Part shown: positions 1 to 7,600 of the stretch, piece by piece
How the letters are laid out: the number at the start of each line of letters is the position of its first letter
Numbering within the stretch: position 1 is the stretch's first letter
Assembly (NCBI GenBank): GCA_016214225.1
Contig: JACROX010000075.1
Location: 1-8,365 of the forward strand
Direction of reading: 5' to 3'
Source of the DNA: Candidatus Peregrinibacteria bacterium
Lineage (GTDB): Bacteria; Patescibacteriota; Gracilibacteria; UBA1369; LOWO2-01-FULL-3
Length of the DNA: 8,365 nt
Program-made: the position numbers and the translations under genes
Notes under the pieces: generated by a model
The model's input: the letters and a program-made list of their open reading frames with translations, nothing else
What the model was told of the DNA's origin: nothing
Databases searched by the model: none

Positions 1-1
1 A

Positions 2-94
2 GAGAAACTCAATAACAGACCGAGAAAGAATTTAGATTATTTAACGCCCAATGAAATGCTAGCCAAGCATACAAGTGGTGCATTTACAACTTGA
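2..94 (+). CDS. IS30-family transposase, C-terminal fragment (5' part outside window)
   Basis: The plus strand is open in frame from base 2 to a TGA at 92-94, giving about 30 residues. They contain LNNRPRKNLDYLTPNEML, which matches the C-terminal signature of IS30-family DDE transposases (typically LNNRPRK-x-LG-x-x-TP-x-E). Such enzymes cut and join the ends of their own insertion sequence. The catalytic DDE residues would lie upstream, outside the window, so activity cannot be judged. The last residues (GAFTT) resemble the short hydrophobic ends of family members whose final codons overlap the terminal inverted repeat. The gene converges on rpoC, with two bases between the stop codons. The motif is clear; exact family membership is from memory of the family. 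An IS3-type end (NNERPH) fits less well because RPRK follows NN directly. Confidence 0.8.
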   Translation, partial: EKLNNRPRKNLDYLTPNEMLAKHTSGAFTT

Positions 95-99
95 ATCTA
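77..99 (+). repeat. probable right end (terminal inverted repeat) of the IS30-type element
   Basis: The bases overlapping the transposase stop codon (GGTGCATTTACAACTTGAAT and a few following) look like the terminal inverted repeat found at this place in many IS30-family elements, where the IR encodes the last residues of the transposase. If so, the IS boundary falls within a few bases of the rpoC stop codon at 97-99. The matching left end lies outside the window, so neither the repeat nor the 2-3 bp target duplication typical of the family can be confirmed here. Confidence 0.35.
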
Positions 100-3000
100 T
101 CGTAATTTGTTGGCTTCTTCTTCCGCGGAAGGAATATTTTCTTCTTGTTGACAAGCTCGCTTCGTCTCACAACTGGCGGAGCCAGATTGTTCGCCTCGCT
201 GCGCGCTCGCGCCGTGCGCTCGCACGATATCTTCTTCTTTCTTCGGATATTTCATCTTATCCGGATTCTTTTTCCTGAATATTTCTCCCGCAGGGATGAG
301 CTTGCCTATAATTACGTTTTCTTTCAGGCCCGCGAGCGAATCCACTCTGTTTGTTGTTGAAGCTTCCACAAGTACGCGGATTGTTTCTTGGAATGAAGCG
401 GCCGAAAGCCAGCTGTCCGTGCATAGCGCCACTCTTGTCAGTCCCAAAAGCAGTCTTTCACCTTTTGAAATCGCTTTGCCTGCTTTCTTCAGTTTCTCGT
501 TTACATTTGTCATTTTTATAATATCTACGATTTCTCCGGGCAAAAATTCACTATCGCCGTTTTCCATTATCCTTACTTTTGAAAGCATTTGTCTTGTGAT
601 TAACTCGATGTGTTTGTCGTTGATGCTTTGTCCTTGGGAAGCGTAAATGCTTTGTACTTCCGTAACTATGTAATGTTGAACCGTATACGGATCTGTAAGT
701 AGAAGCAGTTGTTTTAAATCCAAATGTCCGTTTGTAAGAGGCTGGCCTTTTGCAACCGTTGTTCCACTTTTGACTATTACGGTTCTTCCCGGCGCGACCT
801 TGTATTGTTTTGTAACTTCGCCATTGCTTTGAATTGTAATTCTGTCCTCCAAAACCGTTTTTACCGTTCCGTCTTCTTCCGCTCTAAGTGAATTTTTGCT
901 GCTCTCTCCTTTCGCGATTATCATTTTCTCTTTGACTTTGTCTCCTTTTTTCACGACCGGTTCCATTTCTCCGGTTAGGGCGTAGTCAATTGAAACCGGT
1001 TCAAAAGATGTTACTATAAGTTCCGTCTGTTTGCCTTTTTGTTGAACTTTTACTTTACCGTCTATTTCGGAAATGATCGCGGGTTTCTTTGGAGTTCGCG
1101 CTTCGAATAACTCTTCAACACGTGTTAAACCTTGAGTGATATCGCTTCCTTCCGCGACTCCTCCCATGTGGAAGGTCCTCATTGTCAACTGGGTTCCGGG
1201 TTCTCCGATACTCTGCGCGGCAATAATTCCAACCGCTGTTCCGATATCAACTTCTTTGTTTGTTCCCAAGTCTTTTCCGTAACATTTAATGCATACTCCG
1301 CCTTCCGTTTTACATGTCATAACAGACCTTAGAGAGACTTCGCTTACTTTGAATTCTTTAATTTTTTTAATGATGTCTTTTTCGATTATTTCTCCTTTCT
1401 TTGCTATTGTTTTATTTGTTGATGGAATTTTGAGGTCTTCCGCCAGGGTTCTTCCGTAAATTCTGGTTTCAAATTTTTCTCCGATTTTTTCCGATTCCTC
1501 GCGTGTTATTTTGTGGATTTCTGTTGATCCGCAGTCATAATCTCTAATTATTATGTCTTGATTCGAGTCCACTAAACGACGTGTCAAATAACCCGCTTCG
1601 GCGGTTTTTAAAGCCGTATCCGATTTACCTTTTCTTCCTCCGTGCGTGGCGATGAAGTATTCAAGAATGGTAAATCCTTCTTTTAAATTTGATTTAATCG
1701 GAAGTTCGATGGTTTTACCGGCAGGATTGGCAACGAGTCCTTTTATTCCGCAAAGCTGTGTTATCTGTCCCCAGTTACCGCGGGCTCCGGAATCAATCAT
1801 GTAGTAAATATTGTTGCTCTCATCTATGTCGTTGATCATTACGTTTGTTACGTCCGATTTTGCTTGCGACCATATTTTTATCGTGTGATTGTATCTTTCG
1901 TCTTCCGTTATCAAACCTTTCCAGAATTGATTGTTTATTTGTTTTACGGTTTCGGAAGCGTTTTCTATGATTTTTTCTTTTTCTTTTGGAATTACCATAT
2001 CGTCCTGCGCGATTGAAATTCCTGATTTTGTGGCGAATTTAAACCCGAGATCTTTTAAATTATCCGCTAAAATAGCCGTTTTCGCGTCGCCGAGCTTATC
2101 GAAACATTCCGTTACCAACGTGCTCAATTGTTTCTTCCCTATGTTTTCGTTCTGAAAAGGAAGGCCTTTTGGGATGTAATGATTAAAAATCATTCTTCCC
2201 ACTGTTGTTTCTATTATTTCGTTGTTTACGCGGGTTTTAATTTTTGATTGGAGGTGAACATGTTCCGATTGGTAGGCGATAACCGCTTCTTCCATGCTTG
2301 AGAATGCCATTCCCTCTCCTTTTAATCCCGCAGTCATCTTTGTTAAATAGTAGCAACCCAAAACCATGTCTTGCGTTGGAGTTATGATTGGTTCGCCGGC
2401 TGACGGTTTGAGAAGATTTTTTGCTGAAAGCATGAGTTCTTTCGCTTCTTCCTGCGCTGATTTTGATAGTGGAACGTGAATTGCCATCTGATCTCCATCG
2501 AAGTCCGCGTTAAAAGCGGCGCATACAAGCGGATGTACCTGAATGGCTTTACCTTCAATCAATATCGGTTGAAAAGCCTGTATTCCCAATCTGTGAAGAG
2601 TTGGCGCACGATTTAAAAGTACGTAATGATCTTTTGTTACATGCTCAAGAATATCCCATACTTCACGTTTACCCATCTGAATTAATTTTTCCGCGTTTTT
2701 AATGTTGTGGGCGTAGCCGTCTCTTATCAGTTCTCCAATAATGAATGGTTTGAACAGTTCAAGAGCCATTATTTTTGGGATTCCACATTGATGAAGTTTT
2801 AGTTTCGGACCAATTATTATTACCGAACGGCCCGAGTAGTCTACACGTTTTCCAAGGAGATTTTGCCTGAAACGTCCTTGTTTACCTTTTAACATGTCGG
2901 ACAGAGATCTTAATTTTCTCTTATCGCCTGAACTGAATACCGTTTTTCCTTGCCGCGCGCTGTTGTTCAAAAGCGACATTCTTTTTTCATTTCTGCATAT

Positions 3001-4083
3001 GACTTCCGGCGCTCCTATTGAGAGAAGTCTTTTTAGCCTGTTATTTCTATTTATTACACGTCTATATAAATCATTTAGATCTGAAGCGGCGAAACGGCCT
3101 CCGTCAAGCTGAACCATCGGACGAAGATCTGGAGGGATTACCGGAAGAACGGTTTGTATAAACCATTCGGGTTTGATTCCCGATTTAAGCAAACTTCCGG
3201 CCAGTTTTATTCTCTTGATGATCTTTTTTTGCTTTTGTCCCGCTGATTTTTTTGATTCTTTCTTTAGTTCTTCAATAAGGTTTTTGAGATTCAAAGACGC
3301 GATGATTTCTCTTAGACATTCCGCTCCGGTTCCGGCCTTAAACGTATGCCCGAATTTCATCGCAAGTTTTCTATATTCCAGCTCCGAATAAACTTTTCCT
3401 ACTTTTAGGTGCTCGAGGGCTTCTTTTGTTTCGCTGTGTTGGAAGTCAAGTTCTTCAACTTTTCTCGCGAATTCCTTCTCAAGTTCAATCATTGCTTTTT
3501 TTTGACCTTCTTTATTATCTATTTTTTCAAGTTCCAGGGATTTATCTTTGAATTCTTTTTGTATGTTCTTTTTGTGTGCCTTATATTCGTTGGTTACCTG
3601 TTCCAGCCCTTCTTGTCTGGCTTTTTCATCCACTTCCGAGACAATATAATCCGCGAAATAGACAACTTGTTCAAGTGTTTTTATAGGCAAATCCAAAAGC
3701 AGACCGATTCTGCTCGGCGTTGAGCGTAAAAACCATATATGCGTTACCGGAACTGCAAGCTTAATATGCCCCATTCGTTCGCGTCTAACCGAGGCTCTTG
3801 TTACTTCGACTCCGCATTTTTCGCAGACTACGCCTTTATATCTGATGCGTTTATATTTTCCGCAATAACATTCCCAGTTTTTTGTCGGACCGAAAATTTT
3901 CTCGCAGAAAAGTCCATCGCGTTCCGGCTTTTGTGTGCGATAATTGATGGTTTCAGGCTTTTTAACTTCGCCGTGAGACCACGAGAGAATTTCTTCAGGG
4001 GATGCCACGGATACCGTTATCGCGTTGAAGAAATCTCCTTTTGATTGATTTTCCTGTTGCTTGTTCTTGTTATCTTTGTGCAT
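97..4083 (-). CDS. rpoC: DNA-directed RNA polymerase subunit beta prime
   Basis: RpoC forms the clamp and much of the active site of RNA polymerase and works in the cytoplasm with RpoB, alpha, omega and sigma. The 1328-residue product is complete. Visible landmarks: first zinc site C72, C74, C87, C90; a charged helical region about 150-285 typical of non-proteobacterial RpoC; clamp helices about 333-380; the Mg-binding loop NADFDGD at 525-531 (Asp 527, 529, 531); bridge helix about 817-843; second zinc site C851, C924, C931, C934; and trigger loop 960-976 with R969 and H972. There is no SI3-type insertion in the trigger loop. The ATG start gives a hydrophilic lead of about 18 residues before conserved sequence; no clear ribosome binding site precedes it (AAAAGAAAACT). 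Two oddities: the conserved LQEAVD is missing after RNEKRM at 364-369, and a GC-rich palindromic element encodes about residues 1287-1313. The conserved body ends near 1269, so the insert lies in a variable tail. The stop is TAG, next to an IS edge. Confidence 0.99.
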   Translation of the reverse strand: MHKDNKNKQQENQSKGDFFNAITVSVASPEEILSWSHGEVKKPETINYRTQKPERDGLFCEKIFGPTKNWECYCGKYKRIRYKGVVCEKCGVEVTRASVRRERMGHIKLAVPVTHIWFLRSTPSRIGLLLDLPIKTLEQVVYFADYIVSEVDEKARQEGLEQVTNEYKAHKKNIQKEFKDKSLELEKIDNKEGQKKAMIELEKEFARKVEELDFQHSETKEALEHLKVGKVYSELEYRKLAMKFGHTFKAGTGAECLREIIASLNLKNLIEELKKESKKSAGQKQKKIIKRIKLAGSLLKSGIKPEWFIQTVLPVIPPDLRPMVQLDGGRFAASDLNDLYRRVINRNNRLKRLLSIGAPEVICRNEKRMSLLNNSARQGKTVFSSGDKRKLRSLSDMLKGKQGRFRQNLLGKRVDYSGRSVIIIGPKLKLHQCGIPKIMALELFKPFIIGELIRDGYAHNIKNAEKLIQMGKREVWDILEHVTKDHYVLLNRAPTLHRLGIQAFQPILIEGKAIQVHPLVCAAFNADFDGDQMAIHVPLSKSAQEEAKELMLSAKNLLKPSAGEPIITPTQDMVLGCYYLTKMTAGLKGEGMAFSSMEEAVIAYQSEHVHLQSKIKTRVNNEIIETTVGRMIFNHYIPKGLPFQNENIGKKQLSTLVTECFDKLGDAKTAILADNLKDLGFKFATKSGISIAQDDMVIPKEKEKIIENASETVKQINNQFWKGLITEDERYNHTIKIWSQAKSDVTNVMINDIDESNNIYYMIDSGARGNWGQITQLCGIKGLVANPAGKTIELPIKSNLKEGFTILEYFIATHGGRKGKSDTALKTAEAGYLTRRLVDSNQDIIIRDYDCGSTEIHKITREESEKIGEKFETRIYGRTLAEDLKIPSTNKTIAKKGEIIEKDIIKKIKEFKVSEVSLRSVMTCKTEGGVCIKCYGKDLGTNKEVDIGTAVGIIAAQSIGEPGTQLTMRTFHMGGVAEGSDITQGLTRVEELFEARTPKKPAIISEIDGKVKVQQKGKQTELIVTSFEPVSIDYALTGEMEPVVKKGDKVKEKMIIAKGESSKNSLRAEEDGTVKTVLEDRITIQSNGEVTKQYKVAPGRTVIVKSGTTVAKGQPLTNGHLDLKQLLLLTDPYTVQHYIVTEVQSIYASQGQSINDKHIELITRQMLSKVRIMENGDSEFLPGEIVDIIKMTNVNEKLKKAGKAISKGERLLLGLTRVALCTDSWLSAASFQETIRVLVEASTTNRVDSLAGLKENVIIGKLIPAGEIFRKKNPDKMKYPKKEEDIVRAHGASAQRGEQSGSASCETKRACQQEENIPSAEEEANKLR
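120..131. repeat. 12-bp perfect palindrome beside the element
   Basis: CTTCCGCGGAAG is fully self-complementary and lies three bases from the left direct repeat, inside the codons for Pro-Ser-Ala-Glu-Glu near the RpoC C-terminus. It may belong to the palindromic element, be its preferred insertion context, or be chance. Confidence 0.4.
134..146. repeat. left direct repeat flanking the GC-rich element
   Basis: ATATTTTCTTCTT here matches ATATCTTCTTCTT at 227-239 with one difference in 13. The two copies bracket the GC-rich hairpin segment, as a target-site duplication or duplicated insertion site would. They encode the similar peptides EENI and EEDI in RpoC, so convergence within an acidic, low-complexity tail is a real alternative. 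Confidence 0.5.
169..190. repeat. central hairpin of the GC-rich element
   Basis: ACAA-CTGGC (169-177) pairs with GCCAG-TTGT (181-190) around a GGA loop, with A186 as a single bulge: nine base pairs in all. No T-run follows on either strand, so it does not look like an intrinsic terminator for rpoC or for the convergent transposase. Confidence 0.75.
201..225. repeat. two adjacent GC hairpins in the GC-rich element
   Basis: GCGCG-CT-CGCGC (201-212) and GTGCG-CT-CGCAC (214-225) are consecutive near-perfect palindromes with the same CT centre, one base apart. They look like two diverged copies of one unit. On the minus strand both carry the GCGAGC word seen elsewhere in the element. Confidence 0.65.
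227..239. repeat. right direct repeat flanking the GC-rich element
   Basis: ATATCTTCTTCTT is the second copy of the 13-bp near-repeat at 134-146 (one mismatch, T138 versus C231). The 93-bp offset is a multiple of three. Removing one repeat copy plus the element would leave an uninterrupted KKEE-to-NIPSA tail in RpoC, plausibly the ancestral form. Confidence 0.5.
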
Positions 4084-4122
4084 AGTTTTCTTTTAATGAT
4101 AGTTTTTGAGCATGTCTGTAAA
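4084..4122 (-). other. ssb-rpoC spacer (39 bases)
   Basis: The spacer between the ssb stop and the rpoC ATG is AT-rich. It shows no GGAGG-like sequence; the bases before the start read TTAAAAGAAAACT. No promoter or terminator is evident, so rpoC is probably transcribed with ssb and rpoB. A seven-codon frame (Met-Leu-Lys-Asn-Tyr-His-stop, 4113 to 4093) lies inside it and is probably chance. Confidence 0.6.
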
Positions 4123-4620
4123 TTAAAGTCCTAAATCTTTATCGATTGGATTTTCTTCGGAATCGGGGTAGGGGAGAGGTTCTTCGGCTTCAGCGTGTTT
4201 TTGTTTGTTTTCTTTGTCTCCTTTGTCGTCTGAAGGAGTGTTTTTCTCTTGGACTATTTCTTCTTCGGGGACATAGTCGTCATTATTTTTTCTTTTTTCC
4301 AAAATAATCATATCTTGCACAACTATCTCGGTTTTGAATTTTTTTATTCCTTCCGGACTGTCCCATGTCCTTGTTTTCAGGTAACCTTCAACATAAACCA
4401 GATGCCCCTTTTTTATATATTGCGCGCAGATTTCCGCCAGATGGGCCCACGCGACGCATTCATGAAATTCAGTGGAACTTTTTTTATCATTTCCTTTTGT
4501 TATCCATTGTCTGTTTGTCGCAACGCCAAAAGTTGTAACGCTTTGTCCGTTTGGAGTTTGTCTCATTTCCGGATCGCGCGTCAGGTTTCCTATAAGTATG
4601 ACTTTATTTACACTCCTCAT
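4123..4620 (-). CDS. ssb: single-stranded DNA-binding protein
   Basis: SSB coats single-stranded DNA in replication, recombination and repair and recruits partner proteins through its C-terminal tip. The 165-residue product has the family's OB-fold at about 1-108: NKVILIGNLTRDPE near the start, the F-H-E-C-V-A-W strand at 52-58, KKGHLVYVEGYLKTRTW at 70-86, and tryptophans 39, 58 and 86 near the DNA-stacking positions of E. coli SSB. From about 113 the tail is acidic, charged and probably disordered. It ends in DKDLGL rather than the usual D-D-D-I-P-F type tip, lacking the terminal Pro-Phe that partners bind in E. coli. The gene lies between rpoB and rpoC, starting 11 bases after rpoB stops. 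No Shine-Dalgarno precedes the ATG; an AGGAG lies just inside the gene instead. The start is supported by the conserved N-K-V strand at residues 5-7. Confidence 0.97.
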   Translation of the reverse strand: MRSVNKVILIGNLTRDPEMRQTPNGQSVTTFGVATNRQWITKGNDKKSSTEFHECVAWAHLAEICAQYIKKGHLVYVEGYLKTRTWDSPEGIKKFKTEIVVQDMIILEKRKNNDDYVPEEEIVQEKNTPSDDKGDKENKQKHAEAEEPLPYPDSEENPIDKDLGL

Positions 4621-4631
4621 AATTGTTATTG
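4621..4631 (-). other. rpoB-ssb junction
   Basis: Eleven AT-rich bases (CAATAACAATT on the minus strand) separate the rpoB TAA from the ssb ATG. There is no room for a promoter and no purine-rich ribosome site, so ssb translation probably depends on ribosomes finishing rpoB or on an SD-independent route. Confidence 0.6.
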
Positions 4632-7600
4632 TTATTCAACTGGTTCTTCTTCAAGAATTTCACCTGTTTCCATGTCAATTGTTTCTTTGGAAGTTCCTTT
4701 GCTCTCTTTGTCTATTTCGGTTTCGACCGCGGCGGTTACATCTTCTCGCGCCTCCGGATCTTCAATCAATATTTCTTCCGGCGGTTCAATGTCTTTGTCT
4801 TCTCCCGTATCTATAAGTTTTACGGATAGTCCGAGACTTTGAAGTTCTTTAACCAACACGTTGAAAGATTCAGGTACTCGAGGTTTTCTGATCAGTTCGC
4901 CTTTTACTATTGATTCATATGCTTTCGATCTTCCATAAACGTCATCCGATTTTATCGTTAGCATCTCCTGTAAAACGTGAGCGGCTCCGTATGCTTCAAG
5001 CGCCCATACCTCCATTTCTCCAAAACGCTGTCCTCCGTGTTGGGCTTTTCCTCCAAGAGGCTGTTGGGTAACCAGAGAATATGGTCCCACCGATCTGGCG
5101 TGAATTTTATCTTCAACCAAGTGATGAAGTTTCATTATATACGCAATTCCCACCGTTACTTGATTGTCGAATGGTTCGCCGGTTTTGCCATCATAGAGGG
5201 TTATTTTCCCGTTTTCAGGAAGCCCCGCTTTTTTCAGTTGTTCCGTGATTATTTTTGTAGGGATTCCGTTTAACGCCGGAGTCGCAACTGTGATGTTTAG
5301 TTTATTTGCCGCCCATCCTAGGTGAGTTTCCAGAATTTGTCCTATGTTCATACGGCTTGAAACTCCAAGCGGATTTAAAACCATGTCCACATGAGTTCCA
5401 TCACGCAAAAATGGCATATCTTCGGCTGGTACAATAATTGAAACTACTCCTTTGTTTCCGTGTCTTCCCGCGACTTTATCTCCAACTGAAATTTCTCTTG
5501 TTTGAGCCACGTCAACTTTGATTTGTTTTAAAACTCCCGTTGAAAGCTCGTCCCCGTTTTCTTTCGTGAACATTTGTATTCCCACAATTTTTCCTCCTTC
5601 TCCTCCGGGCAGACGCAGTGAAGTGTCTTTTACGTCTCTGGCTTTATCGCCGAAAATCGCTCTGAGCAGTCTTTCTTCCGCGGTAAGTTCGGTTTCTCCT
5701 TTCGGAGTTATTTTCCCAACCAAGATATCGCCTTCGTGTACCGTCGCGCCTATTCTTACCACTCCGTCTTCATCGAGATCTTTCAGTCTTGCTTCTCCGA
5801 CATTCGGGATGTCGCGCGTTATTATTTCCGGACCAAGCTTTGTTTCTCTTACGTCTACAGTGAATGTTTCAATATGAACCGAATCAAAAAAACCTTTTTT
5901 CACGACTTCTTCCGAAATTATAACGGCATCCTCAAAATTGTATCCTTCCCATGACATGTAGGCGACGAGCATGTTTTGTCCAAGGGCAAGTTCTCCATTG
6001 TCCGTGGCTGAACCATCGGCTAAAACGTCACCTTTCTTCAAATGATCTCCTTTATTTACTTTTGCTCTTTGATGAAGGCATGTTCCTTGATTTGATCTCG
6101 CGTATGTTTGTAATTTATAAGTGAGTTGTTTACCGTTTTCGTATACGACGGTTATTTGCTCCGCGTCCACGTAAGAAACCGTTCCATCCATTTCCGCCAT
6201 GATTACTTGACCGGAACTTTTTGCCGCGATTTCTTCTATGCCCGTTCCGATAACCGGTGTTTTCGCGGAGACTAAAGATACGGCTTGTCTCTGCATGTTT
6301 GAGCCCATTGAGGCACGGGTGTTATCATCGTGCTCGAGGAACGGAATTAAAGCGGTTGTTACGGATATGATTTGTTTAGGCGATACGTCAATGTGAGTTA
6401 CGTCATTTACATGGGCCAAAACAGGTTCTCCGTTTTTTCTCGCGGACACGCGCGTGCTTGTGAATTGTCCGATTTCATCCAGTTCTGAGTTTGCTTGAGC
6501 TATGACAAGTTCGTGTTCCTCGTCGGCATCCATGTATTTAATTTTGTCCGTAGTATAAGGTCTTACTTTGATTTCTTCTATTTTTAATTTTGCGATTTTT
6601 TTAGCTTCCGTTTCGTCTATTACCGCTCCGGCTTTAACTATAATTTTTCCGTGATCTTCAATGCTTTCTCTGACTATGCGTCCAATGATATTTTTCCCCG
6701 AGATTTTTATCGTGCTTGCCACTTCTCTGAAAGGAGTTTCTATAAATCCGTATTCATTTACTTTCGCGTAAGTCGCGAGATGCACAACCAAGCCGATATT
6801 CGGACCTTCAGGAGTCGCGATAGGGCAAATTCTCCCGTAGTGGGATTGGTGTACGTCACGAACATCGAATGATGCTCTTTCTCTGGAAAGTCCTCCCGGT
6901 CCCATAGCGGAAAGCCTTCTTTTGTGCTCAAGTTCCGATAGAGGGTTTGTCTGATCCATGAATTGCGAAAGCTGTGAGCTCGCGAAAAATTCCCTTAACG
7001 CGGCCGTTATCGGTCTTGAGTTTATAAGCTGTGTAGGGGTTACGGTTTCCAAATCCATAACTGTCATTCTGTCTTTCGCAATTCTGTCTGTCCTGAGAAG
7101 TCCGACTCTGAATTTATTTTGAACGAGCTCTCCGACGGGACGAATTCTTCTGTTTGAAAGGTGATCGATATCATCCGGCTGCATTTCTCCGTTATTTAAT
7201 CTGATTAAATATTTTAGAATGTGAATCAGATCTTCAACTTGGAATGTGTGAAATTCTTTTTTGTTCGGAGTTTTCAGTCCGAATCTTTTGTTTAATTTGT
7301 ATCTTGCGACCGGTCCCATGTCATATTTTCTATAGTCAAAAAACATTGAGTCTATCAATGCTTTCGCGTTTCCGGATGTCGCTAGATCGCCGGGTCTGAT
7401 TTTTTTATAAATGTTTTGATATGACTCTTCCACGCTTTTTGTGGAATCTTTTTCCAAGGTGGACATTATATAATCGTGATCTATGTCCGTTATCGTGTCC
7501 TTGAATAAATCCATGATGTCTTTGTCTGTTTTATATCCGAATACGCGGAACAGGGATGTTACCGGAATTTTTCGTTTTCTGTCGATTTTGACTGTAATAA

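Larger units (their letters stand above)
147..226. repeat. GC-rich palindromic element inserted in frame in the rpoC 3' end
   Basis: This 80-bp stretch is 66% G+C (53 of 80 counted); its 192-226 part is 83%, against a clearly AT-richer gene around it. It holds three hairpins (169-190, 201-212, 214-225) and recurring GCTCGC words at 155-160, 205-210 and 218-223. It is bounded by near-identical 13-bp sequences at 134-146 and 227-239, offset by 93 bp, i.e. 31 codons, so the rpoC frame is preserved. On the minus strand it encodes a Gly/Ser/Ala/Gln-rich run with two cysteines (C1305, C1311), unlike the KKEE-type tail on either side. Small palindromic repeats that insert in frame into genes are known as Rickettsia palindromic elements; homology to those is not claimed. 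That this is a mobile or multicopy repeat is an inference from structure and composition. Confidence 0.6.

Noticed and set aside
56..70. Hairpin ATGCT-agcca-AGCAT as rpoC terminator
   Set aside because: The stem is only five base pairs, is not GC-rich and has no proper T-run; it lies inside the transposase reading frame.
18..92. Minus-strand small frame of 24 codons downstream of rpoC (starting Met-His-His-Leu-Tyr)
   Set aside because: It runs antisense to the recognisable IS30 transposase end and has no ribosome site or known similarity.
3409..3723. Plus-strand Phe-rich frame opposite the rpoC coiled-coil region
   Set aside because: Its phenylalanines mirror the Lys/Glu codons of rpoC on the other strand; a shadow, not a membrane protein.
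4093..4113. Seven-codon leader-like frame before rpoC
   Set aside because: Very short, no ribosome site, and no attenuator-like structure or codon run; chance in AT-rich sequence is enough.
4720..4800. GC-richer patch at the rpoB 3' end as a second palindromic element
   Set aside because: It encodes the ordinary acidic RpoB tail, with no hairpins or flanking repeats like those at 134-239.
4249..4842. Plus-strand open frame of about 197 codons across ssb and the rpoB end
   Set aside because: It is antisense to two well-conserved genes, and its Ser/Phe/Ile/Val-rich product is what reverse translation of charged coding sequence gives; no family resemblance.
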